DNA of 18,296 nt from Beijerinckiaceae bacterium (GCA_947455285.1 CANGOK010000032.1:1-18296); one strand, 5' to 3'. Shown: positions 6,024 through 13,981, numbered from the stretch's first letter. A program made the numbers and translations. The notes: generated by a model from the sequence alone, not told the origin.

Positions 6024-8033
6024 TTACGCAAACTCCATGATCACCGCGTCCACCGCCATGCTGTCCCCTTCGCTGGCGTGGATCTTCACAACGGTCACGT
6101 CGCGTTCGGCGCGCAGCACGTTCTCCATCTTCATGGCCTCGACCATGCAGAGCGGTTCGCCTGCCTTCACTTCCTGCCCAACGCTGACCATCATGGCCTT
6201 CACGAGGCCCGGCATGGGGCAGAGAAGTTTCTTTGATGTGTCTGCGGCCTTCTTCTCAGGCATGAGCGCGGCGAGCTGCGCTTCACGGCGCGTATAGACG
6301 CGCGCAGGCGTGCGCACGCCGCGATAGGACAGCTCGAGACCATTGAGGATCGGCGAGACCTGACAGGCGACGGGCTCGCCATCCACCGTGCCACGCCAGA
6401 CGAACTGGCCGGGCGCCCAGTCGGACACGAGGAGATGAGCGTGCACGCTCTCATCCTCGAAACGCACCAGCAGCGCGCCATCGGCTTCGTCGAGAACCAC
6501 TTCAAACGATGAAGCGCCAAGCATCACCGTGCGTTCGCGTTCGAAGCTCACGGGGCGCTGCGTCTGCATCTGGCCGCTGATCTGGCGCTTGCGTTCGTTC
6601 ATCACATGATCGGCGGCGGCCGCGACGGCGGCCATCACATGGGCGGTCTCGCCCTGCACCGCGAGGGGCGAGAAACCATCGGGATATTCTTCCGCGATGA
6701 AGCCCGTCGACAGCGCACCTTCACGCCAGCGCGGCTGCTGCATGAGCGAGGACAGGAAGGGAATGTTGTGGCGGATGCCCTCGATCACGAATTCATCAAG
6801 CGCCCTCGCCTGCGCCTCGATGGCGGTGAGGCGGTCGCCCGCATGGGTGACGAGCTTGGCGATCATGGGATCGTAATAGATCGAGATTTCGCCGCCCTCG
6901 AACACGCCCGTGTCGTTGCGGACGGTGATCCCGTCGTGATGGCCTTCGGCCGGCGGGCGATAGGTCACGAGACGACCCGTCGATGGCAGGAAGTTGCGCG
7001 TGGGATCTTCGGCATAGATGCGGCTTTCCACCGCCCAGCCCTTCAGATGAACATCGCTCTGCTTGATCGAAAGCTTCTCGCCTGCAGCGACGCGGATCAT
7101 CTGCTCGACGAGATCAACGCCCGTGATCAGCTCCGTGACGGGATGCTCGACCTGCAGGCGCGTGTTCATTTCGAGGAAATAGAAACTGCGATCCTGACCA
7201 GCGACGAACTCCACTGTGCCAGCGCTGTCGTAATTGACGGCCTTGGCCAGCGCCACGGCCTGCTCGCCCATCTTCTTGCGGGTCGCTTCATCGAGCAAAG
7301 GCGATGGTGCCTCTTCGATGACCTTCTGGTTGCGGCGCTGGATCGAACATTCGCGTTCGCCGAGATAGATCACATTGCCATGCTTGTCGCCGAGCACCTG
7401 AATTTCGATGTGGCGCGGATTGACGATGAACTTTTCGACGAAGACGCGATCATCGCCAAAGGAGGAACGTGCTTCAGACTGGGCGCGGGTGAAGCCTTCC
7501 GCCACCTCGTCGCGAGTCCAGGCGATGCGCATGCCCTTGCCGCCACCGCCGGCCGAGGCCTTGAGCATGACGGGGTAGCCGATTTCGTCGGAGATGCACA
7601 CGGCATGGTCGGCGTTTTCGATTACACCCAGAAAGCCCGGCACGGTCGAAACCTTGGCGGCGTTGGCGAACTTTTTGGATTCGATCTTGTCGCCCATCGC
7701 GGCGATGGCGTGTGGATTGGGGCCGATGAAAACGATGCCGGCGTCGGCAAGCGCCTTGGCGAAGGCTTCGCGCTCGCTAAGGAAGCCGTAACCGGGATGC
7801 ACCGCCTCAGCGCCCGTGCGCTTGCAGGCCTCCACGATACAGTCGATCACAAGGTAGGATTCGCTGGCGGCGGAGGGGCCGATATGCACGGCCTCGTCGG
7901 CCATCTCCACATGGAGCGCATCGCGATCGGCGTCCGAATAGACGGCGACGGTGGCGATCCCCATGCGCCGGGCGGTCTTGATGACGCGGCAGGCGATTTC
8001 GCCACGGTTAGCGATCAGTATTTTCTTGAACAT
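6024..8033 (-). CDS. pccA: Acyl-CoA (propionyl-CoA) carboxylase, biotin-carrying alpha subunit
   Basis: A 669-residue biotin-dependent carboxylase subunit that carboxylates biotin with ATP and bicarbonate and passes the carboxyl group to the beta subunit. The product feeds methylmalonyl-CoA and the TCA cycle. Domains in order: biotin carboxylase N-terminal domain (FKKILIANRGEIACRVI), ATP-grasp domain with the GGGGKGMR loop and the EMNTRLQVEHPVTE segment, C-terminal biotin carboxylase domain, a linker/BT domain, and a C-terminal biotinyl domain with EAMKMENVL, where K635 carries biotin. The ATG at 8033 gives the conserved MFKKILIANRGE start; the open frame extends 17 codons upstream without homology, and the ribosome site is weak. 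The length fits PccA better than AccC (about 450). Its beta subunit gene is at 10624-12159. Confidence 0.94.
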   Translation of the reverse strand: MFKKILIANRGEIACRVIKTARRMGIATVAVYSDADRDALHVEMADEAVHIGPSAASESYLVIDCIVEACKRTGAEAVHPGYGFLSEREAFAKALADAGIVFIGPNPHAIAAMGDKIESKKFANAAKVSTVPGFLGVIENADHAVCISDEIGYPVMLKASAGGGGKGMRIAWTRDEVAEGFTRAQSEARSSFGDDRVFVEKFIVNPRHIEIQVLGDKHGNVIYLGERECSIQRRNQKVIEEAPSPLLDEATRKKMGEQAVALAKAVNYDSAGTVEFVAGQDRSFYFLEMNTRLQVEHPVTELITGVDLVEQMIRVAAGEKLSIKQSDVHLKGWAVESRIYAEDPTRNFLPSTGRLVTYRPPAEGHHDGITVRNDTGVFEGGEISIYYDPMIAKLVTHAGDRLTAIEAQARALDEFVIEGIRHNIPFLSSLMQQPRWREGALSTGFIAEEYPDGFSPLAVQGETAHVMAAVAAAADHVMNERKRQISGQMQTQRPVSFERERTVMLGASSFEVVLDEADGALLVRFEDESVHAHLLVSDWAPGQFVWRGTVDGEPVACQVSPILNGLELSYRGVRTPARVYTRREAQLAALMPEKKAADTSKKLLCPMPGLVKAMMVSVGQEVKAGEPLCMVEAMKMENVLRAERDVTVVKIHASEGDSMAVDAVIMEFA

Positions 8034-8114
8034 CCGGACCCGCGCCTGAGCTTGCTGTGATCCGGAATGTTTAGGGGACCGCAAAGGCCCCGTCCATTGG
8101 TCTAAGGATGAGCC

Positions 8115-8579
8115 TCAGGCGGCGACGGTCGCCGCCTCAGCCAGCGCCTCGGCGACGCCGGGCCAGCCACGGGCGGCGCGGGCGCGGGCGGCGGAAACCA
8201 GCCAAAGCGGGACCTTAGGGGCTTCGGCGAGCACATTCACCAGCGCAGCTAGGCCGTTGAGGCTGGCGGCGCGATCCACATGGTCGAGCAGCCACTCGGC
8301 CTGTTCCTCGGTCACCACGCCGGTCGGGCGCGATTCCCAGACGATATGATCTGTGACGGCCTCGACGAGGAAGCAGGTCCAGGCCTGGCACTTCTCGATA
8401 TTGGCGCGCTCCACCTCGAAAAGGGCGTCGGCCTCCTCGCGGGTGACGGGACGGCCCGCCAGCACGCCGCGGCGCACGAGCTCGATGTCACAGTCCCAGA
8501 CGGCGCCGCGCGCCTTCAGCGCACGAATGGCCTCAAGGCCCAGCTCCATCCCGATTTCCGTCTTGCCATCGTTGAACAT
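8115..8579 (-). CDS. Conserved-looking hypothetical protein upstream of pccA
   Basis: A 154-residue soluble protein that I do not recognise. The ATG at 8579 is favoured because GGAG lies 8 bases upstream and the acidic, well-ordered sequence begins there (MFNDGKTEIGMELGLEAIRALKARG); the open frame upstream to 8678 is basic and looks non-coding. It is largely helical and acidic, with two cysteines and several tryptophans, and repeats a pattern of EEAD/EEQAEWLL-type helices (TREEADALFEVE, TEEQAEWLLDHVD). The last 30 residues are alanine-rich. There is no signal peptide or membrane segment. It lies 81 bases upstream of pccA on the same strand, so co-transcription with the carboxylase is plausible. 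Function is unknown. Confidence 0.72.
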   Translation of the reverse strand: MFNDGKTEIGMELGLEAIRALKARGAVWDCDIELVRRGVLAGRPVTREEADALFEVERANIEKCQAWTCFLVEAVTDHIVWESRPTGVVTEEQAEWLLDHVDRAASLNGLAALVNVLAEAPKVPLWLVSAARARAARGWPGVAEALAEAATVAA

Positions 8580-8726
8580 GGCGATCACTCCACTTCGTCC
8601 CTGCGCGTCCTGCGCTCTCATGGGAGCACAATGACTCGGAGAAACTTGCCGGGACGTGAATCGACAAGGTGAACGCAAGGTAGGGTTAAGCGAGTCCCCA
8701 ACGGCGATGGTTAATCGCGGAGGCGG

Positions 8727-9095
8727 TCATTTCTCCGTCCAGACCGCATAGGTTTTGCCAGCATTGTTGAACTCGAAGCCAACCACATCTTCGTCGCCCA
8801 CCACCCAGGCGTCATGGCCGGGAGGGATCACATAGGCCTCTCCAGCGCCGATGATCGTCTCCGTTCCATCGTCCAGCCGGACTTTCAGCCGCCCTTGCAC
8901 CAGCGTCCCCACATGCCCCGCCTGACAGCTCGTTCCACCCACATGGGGCTTGATGCATTCGGACCAACTCCAGCCCGGCTGCAACCGCAAGCGCGTCGCC
9001 GTCACGGCGCCGAAGTTAAGAACCTGCGCCGTCGTCTTGTCGGGCGCCTTAAGGTCGTCGGGCGCATCGAATGATTTCTTGACCATCGCCGCCAT
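8727..9095 (-). CDS. Small cupin-domain protein
   Basis: A 122-residue single-domain cupin. The central part shows a degenerate cupin motif 1 (CQAGHVGTLVQGRLKVRL) and a clear motif 2 (GAGEAYVIPPGHDAWVV), the usual double-stranded beta-helix signatures. One histidine lies in each motif, so metal binding may be partial. The ATG at 9095 has GGAGG about 6 bases upstream; the longer frame to 9227 is arginine-rich and overlaps the divergent gene's start, so it is rejected. Relatives are uncharacterised and may bind small ligands. It diverges from the VOC gene with 119 bases between the start codons, enough for two promoters. No catalytic role can be assigned. Confidence 0.85.
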   Translation of the reverse strand: MAAMVKKSFDAPDDLKAPDKTTAQVLNFGAVTATRLRLQPGWSWSECIKPHVGGTSCQAGHVGTLVQGRLKVRLDDGTETIIGAGEAYVIPPGHDAWVVGDEDVVGFEFNNAGKTYAVWTEK

Positions 9096-9214
9096 GATCG
9101 CCTCCTCGACAATGTGGATGCAGGATGTAATCCGGCTGATGCGGCGGGGTTTCAGCGCGGCGGGATGCCTTCTTCGCCATTTCGCGCTATGTCGGCCCCC
9201 ACAGGAGACCAGAC

Positions 9215-10156
9215 ATGCCCTCTTCACCCGGCCTGCACCATGTGACCGCGATCTGCTCGAACGCGGCGCGCACCCGCGACTTCTACGAGCGCGTGCTGGG
9301 GCTGCGGCTAGTCAAGCGCACGGTTAATTTCGACGATCCCTCGTGCTGGCACCTCTATTTCGGCGACGAGACAGGTTCGCCCGGCACCTTGTTGACCTTC
9401 TTTGAATGGCCGAATGGGGAGCGCGGCGCGCCGGGCGCAGGCGAAGCGGTGGCCCTGTCCTTCGCGATTCCCAAGGGCGCAGCCCATGAATGGGTGCGGC
9501 GGTTGACCGAGGAAGACGTCTACGTCGCCATCGCGCCGGGCGCAGACGACGCCTTGACCTTTCATGATCCGGACGGGCTGGCGCTTGAACTCATCGAACA
9601 GGACTGGGCAGAAGCGCTGCCGGGCCACACCACAGCCTACATCGGCGAGGAACAAGCCATACGCGGCCTCGCCGTCGTGACGCTGCTGGTGGAGGACTGC
9701 GACGCCACCGCCAATGTGCTTGAGGATGTGCTGGGCTGGCGCGAGACCGCGCGGGCGAGCCATGGCGGCTTCCTGCGCCTGCGCTTCGCCGCCCCCGGCG
9801 CCGCAGGCCCCGGACGTCTCATCGACGTGCTGAAGGCGCCGGAGGCCGCTCCCGCGCAGCAAGGGGCAGGCAGCGTGCATCACATCGCCTTCCGCGCCGC
9901 TGACGACAAGGTGCAAGGCGCCATGGCGAAAGCCCTGAGCAAGGCGGGCCTGACGCCCACCGAACAAAAGGACCGCACCTATTTCCGCTCGATCTATGCG
10001 CGCGAGCCCTCGGGCGTGCTGCTGGAAGTCGCGACCGATGGGCCGGGGTTCCTCGTCGATGAAACGGCTGATGCGCTGGGGACGAATTTACGGCTACCAC
10101 CGCGCCTTGAAGCCCTCCGCGAAGAGATCGAGGCGAACCTTCCCCCGCTCGCCTGA
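9215..10156 (+). CDS. VOC-family ring-cleaving dioxygenase-like protein (hydroquinone dioxygenase type)
   Basis: A 313-residue protein with two tandem vicinal-oxygen-chelate halves. The first half starts GLHHVTAICSNAARTRDFYERVLGLRLVK-like (split at H8/H9) and ends GLALELIEQDW. The second half starts at about residue 150 (GLAVVTLLVEDCDA) and carries VHHIAFRAAD (H222/H223) and GVLLEVATDGPGF (E271). These supply the His-His-Glu metal site expected in the family. Relatives such as MhqA/MhqE/MhqO of Bacillus are Fe-dependent and open hydroquinone-type rings or protect against quinones; the substrate here is inferred only. The start has AGGAG 8 bases upstream. It is transcribed away from the cupin gene. 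Confidence 0.88.
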   Translation: MPSSPGLHHVTAICSNAARTRDFYERVLGLRLVKRTVNFDDPSCWHLYFGDETGSPGTLLTFFEWPNGERGAPGAGEAVALSFAIPKGAAHEWVRRLTEEDVYVAIAPGADDALTFHDPDGLALELIEQDWAEALPGHTTAYIGEEQAIRGLAVVTLLVEDCDATANVLEDVLGWRETARASHGGFLRLRFAAPGAAGPGRLIDVLKAPEAAPAQQGAGSVHHIAFRAADDKVQGAMAKALSKAGLTPTEQKDRTYFRSIYAREPSGVLLEVATDGPGFLVDETADALGTNLRLPPRLEALREEIEANLPPLA

Positions 10157-10194
10157 GCTTGGATCATTTCACCACTATCCGCGTTGTCGACTTA

Positions 10195-10219
10195 GCCGCC
10201 TCCTCCGAAGGGAGGCGGC
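10195..10219 (+). promoter_or_regulatory. Stem-loop between the VOC gene and the Arg/Tyr-rich protein gene
   Basis: GCCGCCTCC (10195-10203) pairs perfectly with GGAGGCGGC (10211-10219) around a 7-base loop TCCGAAG. No U-run follows, so it is not a classic terminator. It ends 26 bases before the ATG at 10246 and may cap the VOC transcript or shape the leader of the next gene. Confidence 0.5.
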
Positions 10220-10245
10220 GCTCCTCAAAGAGAGGGATCGGCAGC

Positions 10246-10590
10246 ATGGACAGACGTGGTTTTCTGACGGTCTTTATCGGCGCCGCCGCAGGGCTGGCGC
10301 TTGCAAGCGAAACCGCTGCGGCGCTGACGCTGGCGCAACCCTCGCTTCCGCCCGTCGCGGCGCCTCCCGAAAATGCGGTGCTGACCGAAGATGACGCCAA
10401 GGACGCGCGCGTCGAAAAAGCGCGCTATTACCGCAGGCGCTATTATCGGCCTTACCGCCGCGTGGTGGTGCGGCGCTATCCGCGTTATTATCGCCGCTAT
10501 TACAGGCCGCGCTATTTCTACCGCCCGCGTTATTATTATCGCCCGCGCTACTACTGGGGCCCGCGCGTCTATCGCCGCTGGTGGTGGTGA
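10246..10590 (+). CDS. Small exported Arg/Tyr-rich low-complexity protein with twin-arginine-type signal
   Basis: A 114-residue protein. Residues 1-27 look like a signal sequence: MDRRGFLTVFIGAAAGLAL has the twin-arginine pattern (RRGFL) followed by a hydrophobic core and an Ala-rich cleavage zone. A short Pro/acidic linker follows. The last 60 residues are extreme: 22 Arg, 18 Tyr and 4 Trp, built from RYYRRRYYRP, RPRYFYRP, RPRYYYRPRYY-type repeats and ending RRWWW. The ATG at 10246 is preferred over a TTG at 10159 because the signal starts there and GAGGG lies upstream. Similar YRP-rich proteins occur in Hyphomicrobiales with no known job. A surface- or nucleic-acid- or polymer-binding role is conceivable but not shown. 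It has its own leader stem-loop and a terminator shared with pccB. Confidence 0.75.
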   Translation: MDRRGFLTVFIGAAAGLALASETAAALTLAQPSLPPVAAPPENAVLTEDDAKDARVEKARYYRRRYYRPYRRVVVRRYPRYYRRYYRPRYFYRPRYYYRPRYYWGPRVYRRWWW

Positions 10591-10596
10591 ACTGAA

Positions 10597-10617
10597 GCGG
10601 GAGCGCGCAGCTCCCGC
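10597..10617. terminator. Hairpin between convergent genes (probable bidirectional terminator)
   Basis: GCGGGAGC (10597-10604) pairs with GCTCCCGC (10610-10617) around GCGCA. It fills the 33-base gap between the Arg/Tyr-rich protein gene and pccB. Only a short CTT follows on the plus side, so the U-tract is weak. Confidence 0.55.
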
Positions 10618-10623
10618 CTTCCA

Positions 10624-12159
10624 TCACAGCGGAATGTTGTCGTGCTTCTTCCAAGGATTTTCGAGATCCTTGTGGCGCAGCAAGGCCAGCGCGCGCGCAA
10701 GCCTGCGGCGCGTGGAATGAGGCATGATGACTTCGTCGATATAGCCGCGCTCGGCCGCGACGAAGGGCGAGAGGAAGCGCTCCTCATATTCCTTCGTGCG
10801 CTCGGCGATCTTCTCGGCGTCGCCGATGTCGGAACGGAAGATGATCTCCACCGCGCCCTTGGCGCCCATGACCGCGATCTGCGCCGACGGCCATGCGTAA
10901 TTGAAATCGCCGCGCAGATGCTTTGAAGCCATAACGTCATAAGCGCCGCCGAAGGCCTTGCGGGTGATGACGGTGATCTTCGGCACGGTCGCTTCCGCAT
11001 AGGCGAAGAGCAGCTTGGCGCCATGCTTGATGAGTCCGCCATATTCCTGCGCCGTGCCCGGCAGGAAGCCCGGCACATCCACGAAGGTGATGATCGGAAT
11101 GTTGAAGGCGTCGCAGAAGCGCACGAAGCGCGCGGCCTTGCGCGAAGCGTCGGAGTCCAGCACGCCCGCCAGCACCATCGGCTGATTGGCGACGAAGCCC
11201 ACCGAGCGGCCTTCGATGCGCCCGAAGCCCGTGACGATGTTGCGCGCATGGGCCTCCTGAATCTCGAAGAAGTCGCGCTCGTCCGCGACTTTCAGAATCA
11301 GTTCCTTGATATCGTAGGGCGTGTTGGAATTATCGGGCACCAGCGTGTCGAGCGAGGATTCCGTGCGCGCGCCATCGTCGAAGGTCGGCCATTCCGGCAG
11401 CTCGTCGCGGTTCGACGAAGGCAGGAAGTCGATCAGGCGGCGCATCTGCAAGAGCGCCTCGACGTCGTTCTCATAGGCGCGGTCGGCGACCGAGCTTTTG
11501 ACCGTATGGACGGAGGCGCCGCCGAGTTCTTCGGCGGTCACGGTCTCGTTGGTGACGGTCTTCACCACTTCCGGGCCAGTCACGAACATATAGCTCGTGT
11601 CCTTCACCATGAAGATGAAATCGGTCATGGCGGGCGAGTAGACGTCGCCGCCCGCGCAAGGGCCCATGATGACCGAGATCTGCGGAATGACGCCGGAGGC
11701 AAGCACATTGCGCTGGAACACTTCCGCATAGCCGCCAAGCGCCGCCACGCCCTCCTGAATGCGCGCGCCGCCCGCATCGAAGAGCCCGATGATCGGCGCG
11801 CGCGCCTTCATCGCCATATCCTGGATCTTGATGATCTTCTGCGCGTGGGTCTCCGAGAGCGAGCCGCCGAAAACCGTAAAATCCTTGGCGTAGACGAAGA
11901 CCGTGCGGCCATTGACCGTGCCCCAGCCGGTGACGACGCCATCGCCGGGGATCTTCTCCTGCTTCTCCATGCCGAAATCGGTGCAGCGATGCTGCACGAA
12001 CATGTCGAATTCCTCGAAAGAGCCATGATCGAGCAGCAATTCGATCCGCTCGCGAGCCGTCAGCTTGCCGCGCTTGTGCTGCGTGTCGATACGAGCCTGA
12101 CCACCTCCGAGTCGGGCGACCGCACGGCGTTGCTCAAGCGTTTCGAGGACATGTTTCAT
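10624..12159 (-). CDS. pccB: Acyl-CoA (propionyl-CoA) carboxylase, carboxyltransferase beta subunit
   Basis: A 511-residue carboxyltransferase that moves the carboxyl group from biotin to propionyl-CoA (or a close acyl-CoA), giving methylmalonyl-CoA. Two crotonase-like halves are visible. The N-terminal half has KLTARERIELLLDHGSFEE, the GGARIQEGVAALGGYAEVF oxyanion region and GPCAGGDVYSPAMTDFI. The C-terminal half has GRSVGFVANQPMVLAGVLD, FVDVPGFLPGTAQEYGGLI and RKAFGGAYDVMASKHL. Length and motifs fit PccB rather than AccD, which carries a zinc finger and is shorter. AAGGGAAACGC precedes the ATG at 12159. It is divergent from cysH; the 179-base gap holds both leaders. With PccA it should form the usual alpha6-beta6 complex. 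Confidence 0.95.
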   Translation of the reverse strand: MKHVLETLEQRRAVARLGGGQARIDTQHKRGKLTARERIELLLDHGSFEEFDMFVQHRCTDFGMEKQEKIPGDGVVTGWGTVNGRTVFVYAKDFTVFGGSLSETHAQKIIKIQDMAMKARAPIIGLFDAGGARIQEGVAALGGYAEVFQRNVLASGVIPQISVIMGPCAGGDVYSPAMTDFIFMVKDTSYMFVTGPEVVKTVTNETVTAEELGGASVHTVKSSVADRAYENDVEALLQMRRLIDFLPSSNRDELPEWPTFDDGARTESSLDTLVPDNSNTPYDIKELILKVADERDFFEIQEAHARNIVTGFGRIEGRSVGFVANQPMVLAGVLDSDASRKAARFVRFCDAFNIPIITFVDVPGFLPGTAQEYGGLIKHGAKLLFAYAEATVPKITVITRKAFGGAYDVMASKHLRGDFNYAWPSAQIAVMGAKGAVEIIFRSDIGDAEKIAERTKEYEERFLSPFVAAERGYIDEVIMPHSTRRRLARALALLRHKDLENPWKKHDNIPL

Positions 12160-12230
12160 TGCGTTTCCCTTAGCTCCCGCGTGGATAGCATGGGCCGGGA
12201 ATGGCGAAAACCAGACCTAAGACGAAGGCC

Positions 12231-12270
12231 ATTTTACTAAAATACTAATTTTATTTGTGATATAAAATTA
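12231..12270. promoter_or_regulatory. AT-rich dyad array between pccB and cysH (candidate operator/activator site)
   Basis: Two inverted repeats lie side by side: ATTTTA-C-TAAAAT (12231-12243) and TAATTTTAT-N7-ATAAAATTA (12246-12254 and 12262-12270). Together they give four half-sites ATTTTA/TAAAAT at 12231, 12238, 12248 and 12263. The array sits just upstream of a candidate promoter for cysH, the usual place for a LysR-type (CysB/Cbl-like) activator, and about 70 bases from the pccB start. The regulator is not identified. Confidence 0.5.
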
Positions 12271-12277
12271 ATTCCGC

Positions 12278-12305
12278 TTGAAAATTGTTGTTTTCGCGCT
12301 ATGGT
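12278..12305 (+). promoter_or_regulatory. Candidate sigma-70-type promoter of cysHDN
   Basis: TTGAAA (12278-12283), a 16-base spacer and TATGGT (12300-12305) resemble -35 and -10 hexamers. They end 33 bases before the cysH ATG and directly follow the AT-rich dyads. Confidence 0.45.
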
Positions 12306-12338
12306 CGCCCCGCCCTCACTTCTGAAAGGTTTTGGCCC

Positions 12339-13085
12339 ATGGAGGCGATCAGCGACCTTGTCGCACGGCTAAACGCGCAGGCGGCCGACCAAAGCGCGCT
12401 GGAGCGCCTTCAGGCCCTGCGCGCCGCCCTGCCCGGCCCCATCGTCTTCACCACCAGCTTTGGCGTTGAGGATCAGGCGATCACCCACCTCATCGCCACG
12501 GCGGGTCTCGACATCTCCTTCGCGACCCTCGACACGGGCCGCCTCTTTCCGCAGACCTATGACCTCTGGGCGCAGACCGAGGCTTGCTATGGAATCAAGG
12601 TGCGCCCCTTCTTCCCGCAGGCCGAAGCTGTCGAGGCCATGACCACCGCGCAGGGCGTCAACGGCTTTTACGACTCGGTGGACGCCCGCAAGACCTGCTG
12701 CAACGTGCGCAAGCTCGAGCCCCTCGCCCGGGCGCTCAGCGGAGCGCAGGGCTGGGTGACGGGCCTGCGCGCGGACCAATCCGACCATCGGCAGGGCCTC
12801 GCCTTCGTCAGTTACGACGAGGTGCGCGGACTGGTGAAACTAAACCCCATTTTCGACTGGACGCGCGATGACGCCGCAGCCTTCACGGCCGCCAATGACG
12901 TGCCCGTAAACACGCTTCACGCACAAGGCATCCTCTCCATCGGCTGCGCCCCCTGCACCCGCGCCATCGCGCCCGGCGAGCCCGAACGCGCGGGACGCTG
13001 GTGGTGGGAAGACGAGGCGAAGAAAGAATGCGGCCTGCATGTCGGGCCGGATGGACGATTGACACGCACAGGCGCCCCCACATGA
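12339..13085 (+). CDS. cysH: Assimilatory adenylyl-sulfate (APS) reductase
   Basis: A 248-residue enzyme that reduces APS to sulfite with thioredoxin or glutathione in sulfate assimilation. The nucleotide loop TTSFGVEDQ (38-46) and DTGRLFPQTY (65-74) mark the adenylyl-sulfate reductase fold. Cysteines C120-C121 (KTCCNVRK) and C203-x2-C206 (GCAPC) form the 4Fe-4S site that separates APS reductases from E. coli-type PAPS reductases. The C-terminal KKECGLH holds the catalytic cysteine C231. ATG at 12339 follows GAAAGG and gives the normal N-terminus; the upstream extension to 12285 would cover the -10 box. It overlaps cysD as ATGA. Using APS directly, it removes the need for an APS kinase in reduction, and none is present here. 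Confidence 0.94.
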   Translation: MEAISDLVARLNAQAADQSALERLQALRAALPGPIVFTTSFGVEDQAITHLIATAGLDISFATLDTGRLFPQTYDLWAQTEACYGIKVRPFFPQAEAVEAMTTAQGVNGFYDSVDARKTCCNVRKLEPLARALSGAQGWVTGLRADQSDHRQGLAFVSYDEVRGLVKLNPIFDWTRDDAAAFTAANDVPVNTLHAQGILSIGCAPCTRAIAPGEPERAGRWWWEDEAKKECGLHVGPDGRLTRTGAPT

Positions 13086-13981
13086 GCCTCGATCATCTGC
13101 GCAAACTCGAAGCCGAGAGCATCCATATCTTTCGCGAGGTGGCGGCGAGCTGCGAGCGGCCTGTCATCCTCTATTCCATCGGCAAGGATTCCGCCGTGCT
13201 TCTGCATCTGGCGATGAAGGCCTTTTATCCCGCCAATCCGCCCTTCCCGCTGCTGCATGTCGACACGACATGGAAGTTTCGCGAGATGATCGAGTTTCGC
13301 GACAAGCGCGCCAAAGAGCTTGGTCTCGACCTCATCGTGCACATCAATCAGGAAGGCGTGCGCGCAGGCGTCGGCCCCATCGCATCAGGCTCGCGGCTGC
13401 ATACGGATGTGATGAAGACGCAGGGCCTCAAACAGGCGCTCGATCTTTACAAGTTCGACGCAGCCTTTGGCGGCGCGCGCCGCGATGAAGAAAAATCACG
13501 CGCCAAGGAACGCGTCTTTTCGCTGCGTTCATCCGAGCATCGCTGGGACCCGAAGAACCAGCGTCCCGAACCATGGCGGCTCTACAATACGCGCAAAAGG
13601 CCCGGCGAGAGCTTCCGCGTTTTTCCGCTCTCCAATTGGACCGAAGCGGATGTGTGGGACTATATCCTGCAAGAAAACATCCCCGTCGTGCCGCTTTATT
13701 TCGCAGCCGAGCGTCCCGTGGTGGAGCGCGATGGCGCGCTCATCATGCGCGATGACGAACGCCTGCCTTTGAACCCCGGCGAAGAGGTGCAGATGCGCAT
13801 GGTGCGCTTCCGCACATTGGGTTGCTATCCCCTTACAGGCGCTGTTGAGAGCACCGCAGCCACCCTGCCCGAGATCATCGCGGAAATGCGCGCGTCGCGC
13901 AGCTCCGAGCGTCAGGGCCGCATCATCGATCATGATGGCGCAGGTTCAATGGAAGCCAAGAAGCAGGAAGGGTATTTCTGA
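13082..13981 (+). CDS. cysD: Sulfate adenylyltransferase subunit 2 (small, PP-loop subunit)
   Basis: A 299-residue ATP-sulfurylase subunit that makes APS from ATP and sulfate together with CysN. It shows the PP-loop YSIGKDSAVLLHL (36-48), then LLHVDTTWKFREMIEFRD, the conserved FGGARRDEEKSRAKER segment, RVFPLSNWTEADVWDYI and the C-terminal MRFRTLGCYPLTGAVES-type substrate region, ending MEAKKQEGYF as in classic CysD. The ATG at 13082 shares ATGA with the cysH stop, and the stop TGA at 13979-13981 shares its last A with the cysN ATG. The open frame extends 27 codons upstream inside cysH but has no homology there. Length and all motifs are normal. Confidence 0.97.
   Translation: MSLDHLRKLEAESIHIFREVAASCERPVILYSIGKDSAVLLHLAMKAFYPANPPFPLLHVDTTWKFREMIEFRDKRAKELGLDLIVHINQEGVRAGVGPIASGSRLHTDVMKTQGLKQALDLYKFDAAFGGARRDEEKSRAKERVFSLRSSEHRWDPKNQRPEPWRLYNTRKRPGESFRVFPLSNWTEADVWDYILQENIPVVPLYFAAERPVVERDGALIMRDDERLPLNPGEEVQMRMVRFRTLGCYPLTGAVESTAATLPEIIAEMRASRSSERQGRIIDHDGAGSMEAKKQEGYF

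Noticed and set aside
6606..8060. Long open frame (484 codons) on the plus strand opposite pccA
   Set aside because: It lies wholly antisense to a well-supported gene, and its His/Asp/Gly-rich sequence is what high third-position GC produces; no domain is visible.
8074..8091. GGGGACC-GCAAA-GGCCCC hairpin as terminator between the 154-residue gene and pccA
   Set aside because: The stem has only six pairs with a bulge and no U-tract, so it is too weak to call.
10159..10245. TTG-started 29-residue N-terminal extension of the Arg/Tyr-rich protein
   Set aside because: It would translate through the 9-bp stem-loop and place the signal sequence internally; the ATG at 10246 starts directly at the twin-arginine motif.
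11023..12240. Long open frame (405 codons) on the plus strand opposite pccB
   Set aside because: It is antisense to pccB, shows an Arg/His/Ala-rich low-information sequence and runs into the AT-rich intergenic region without any recognisable domain.
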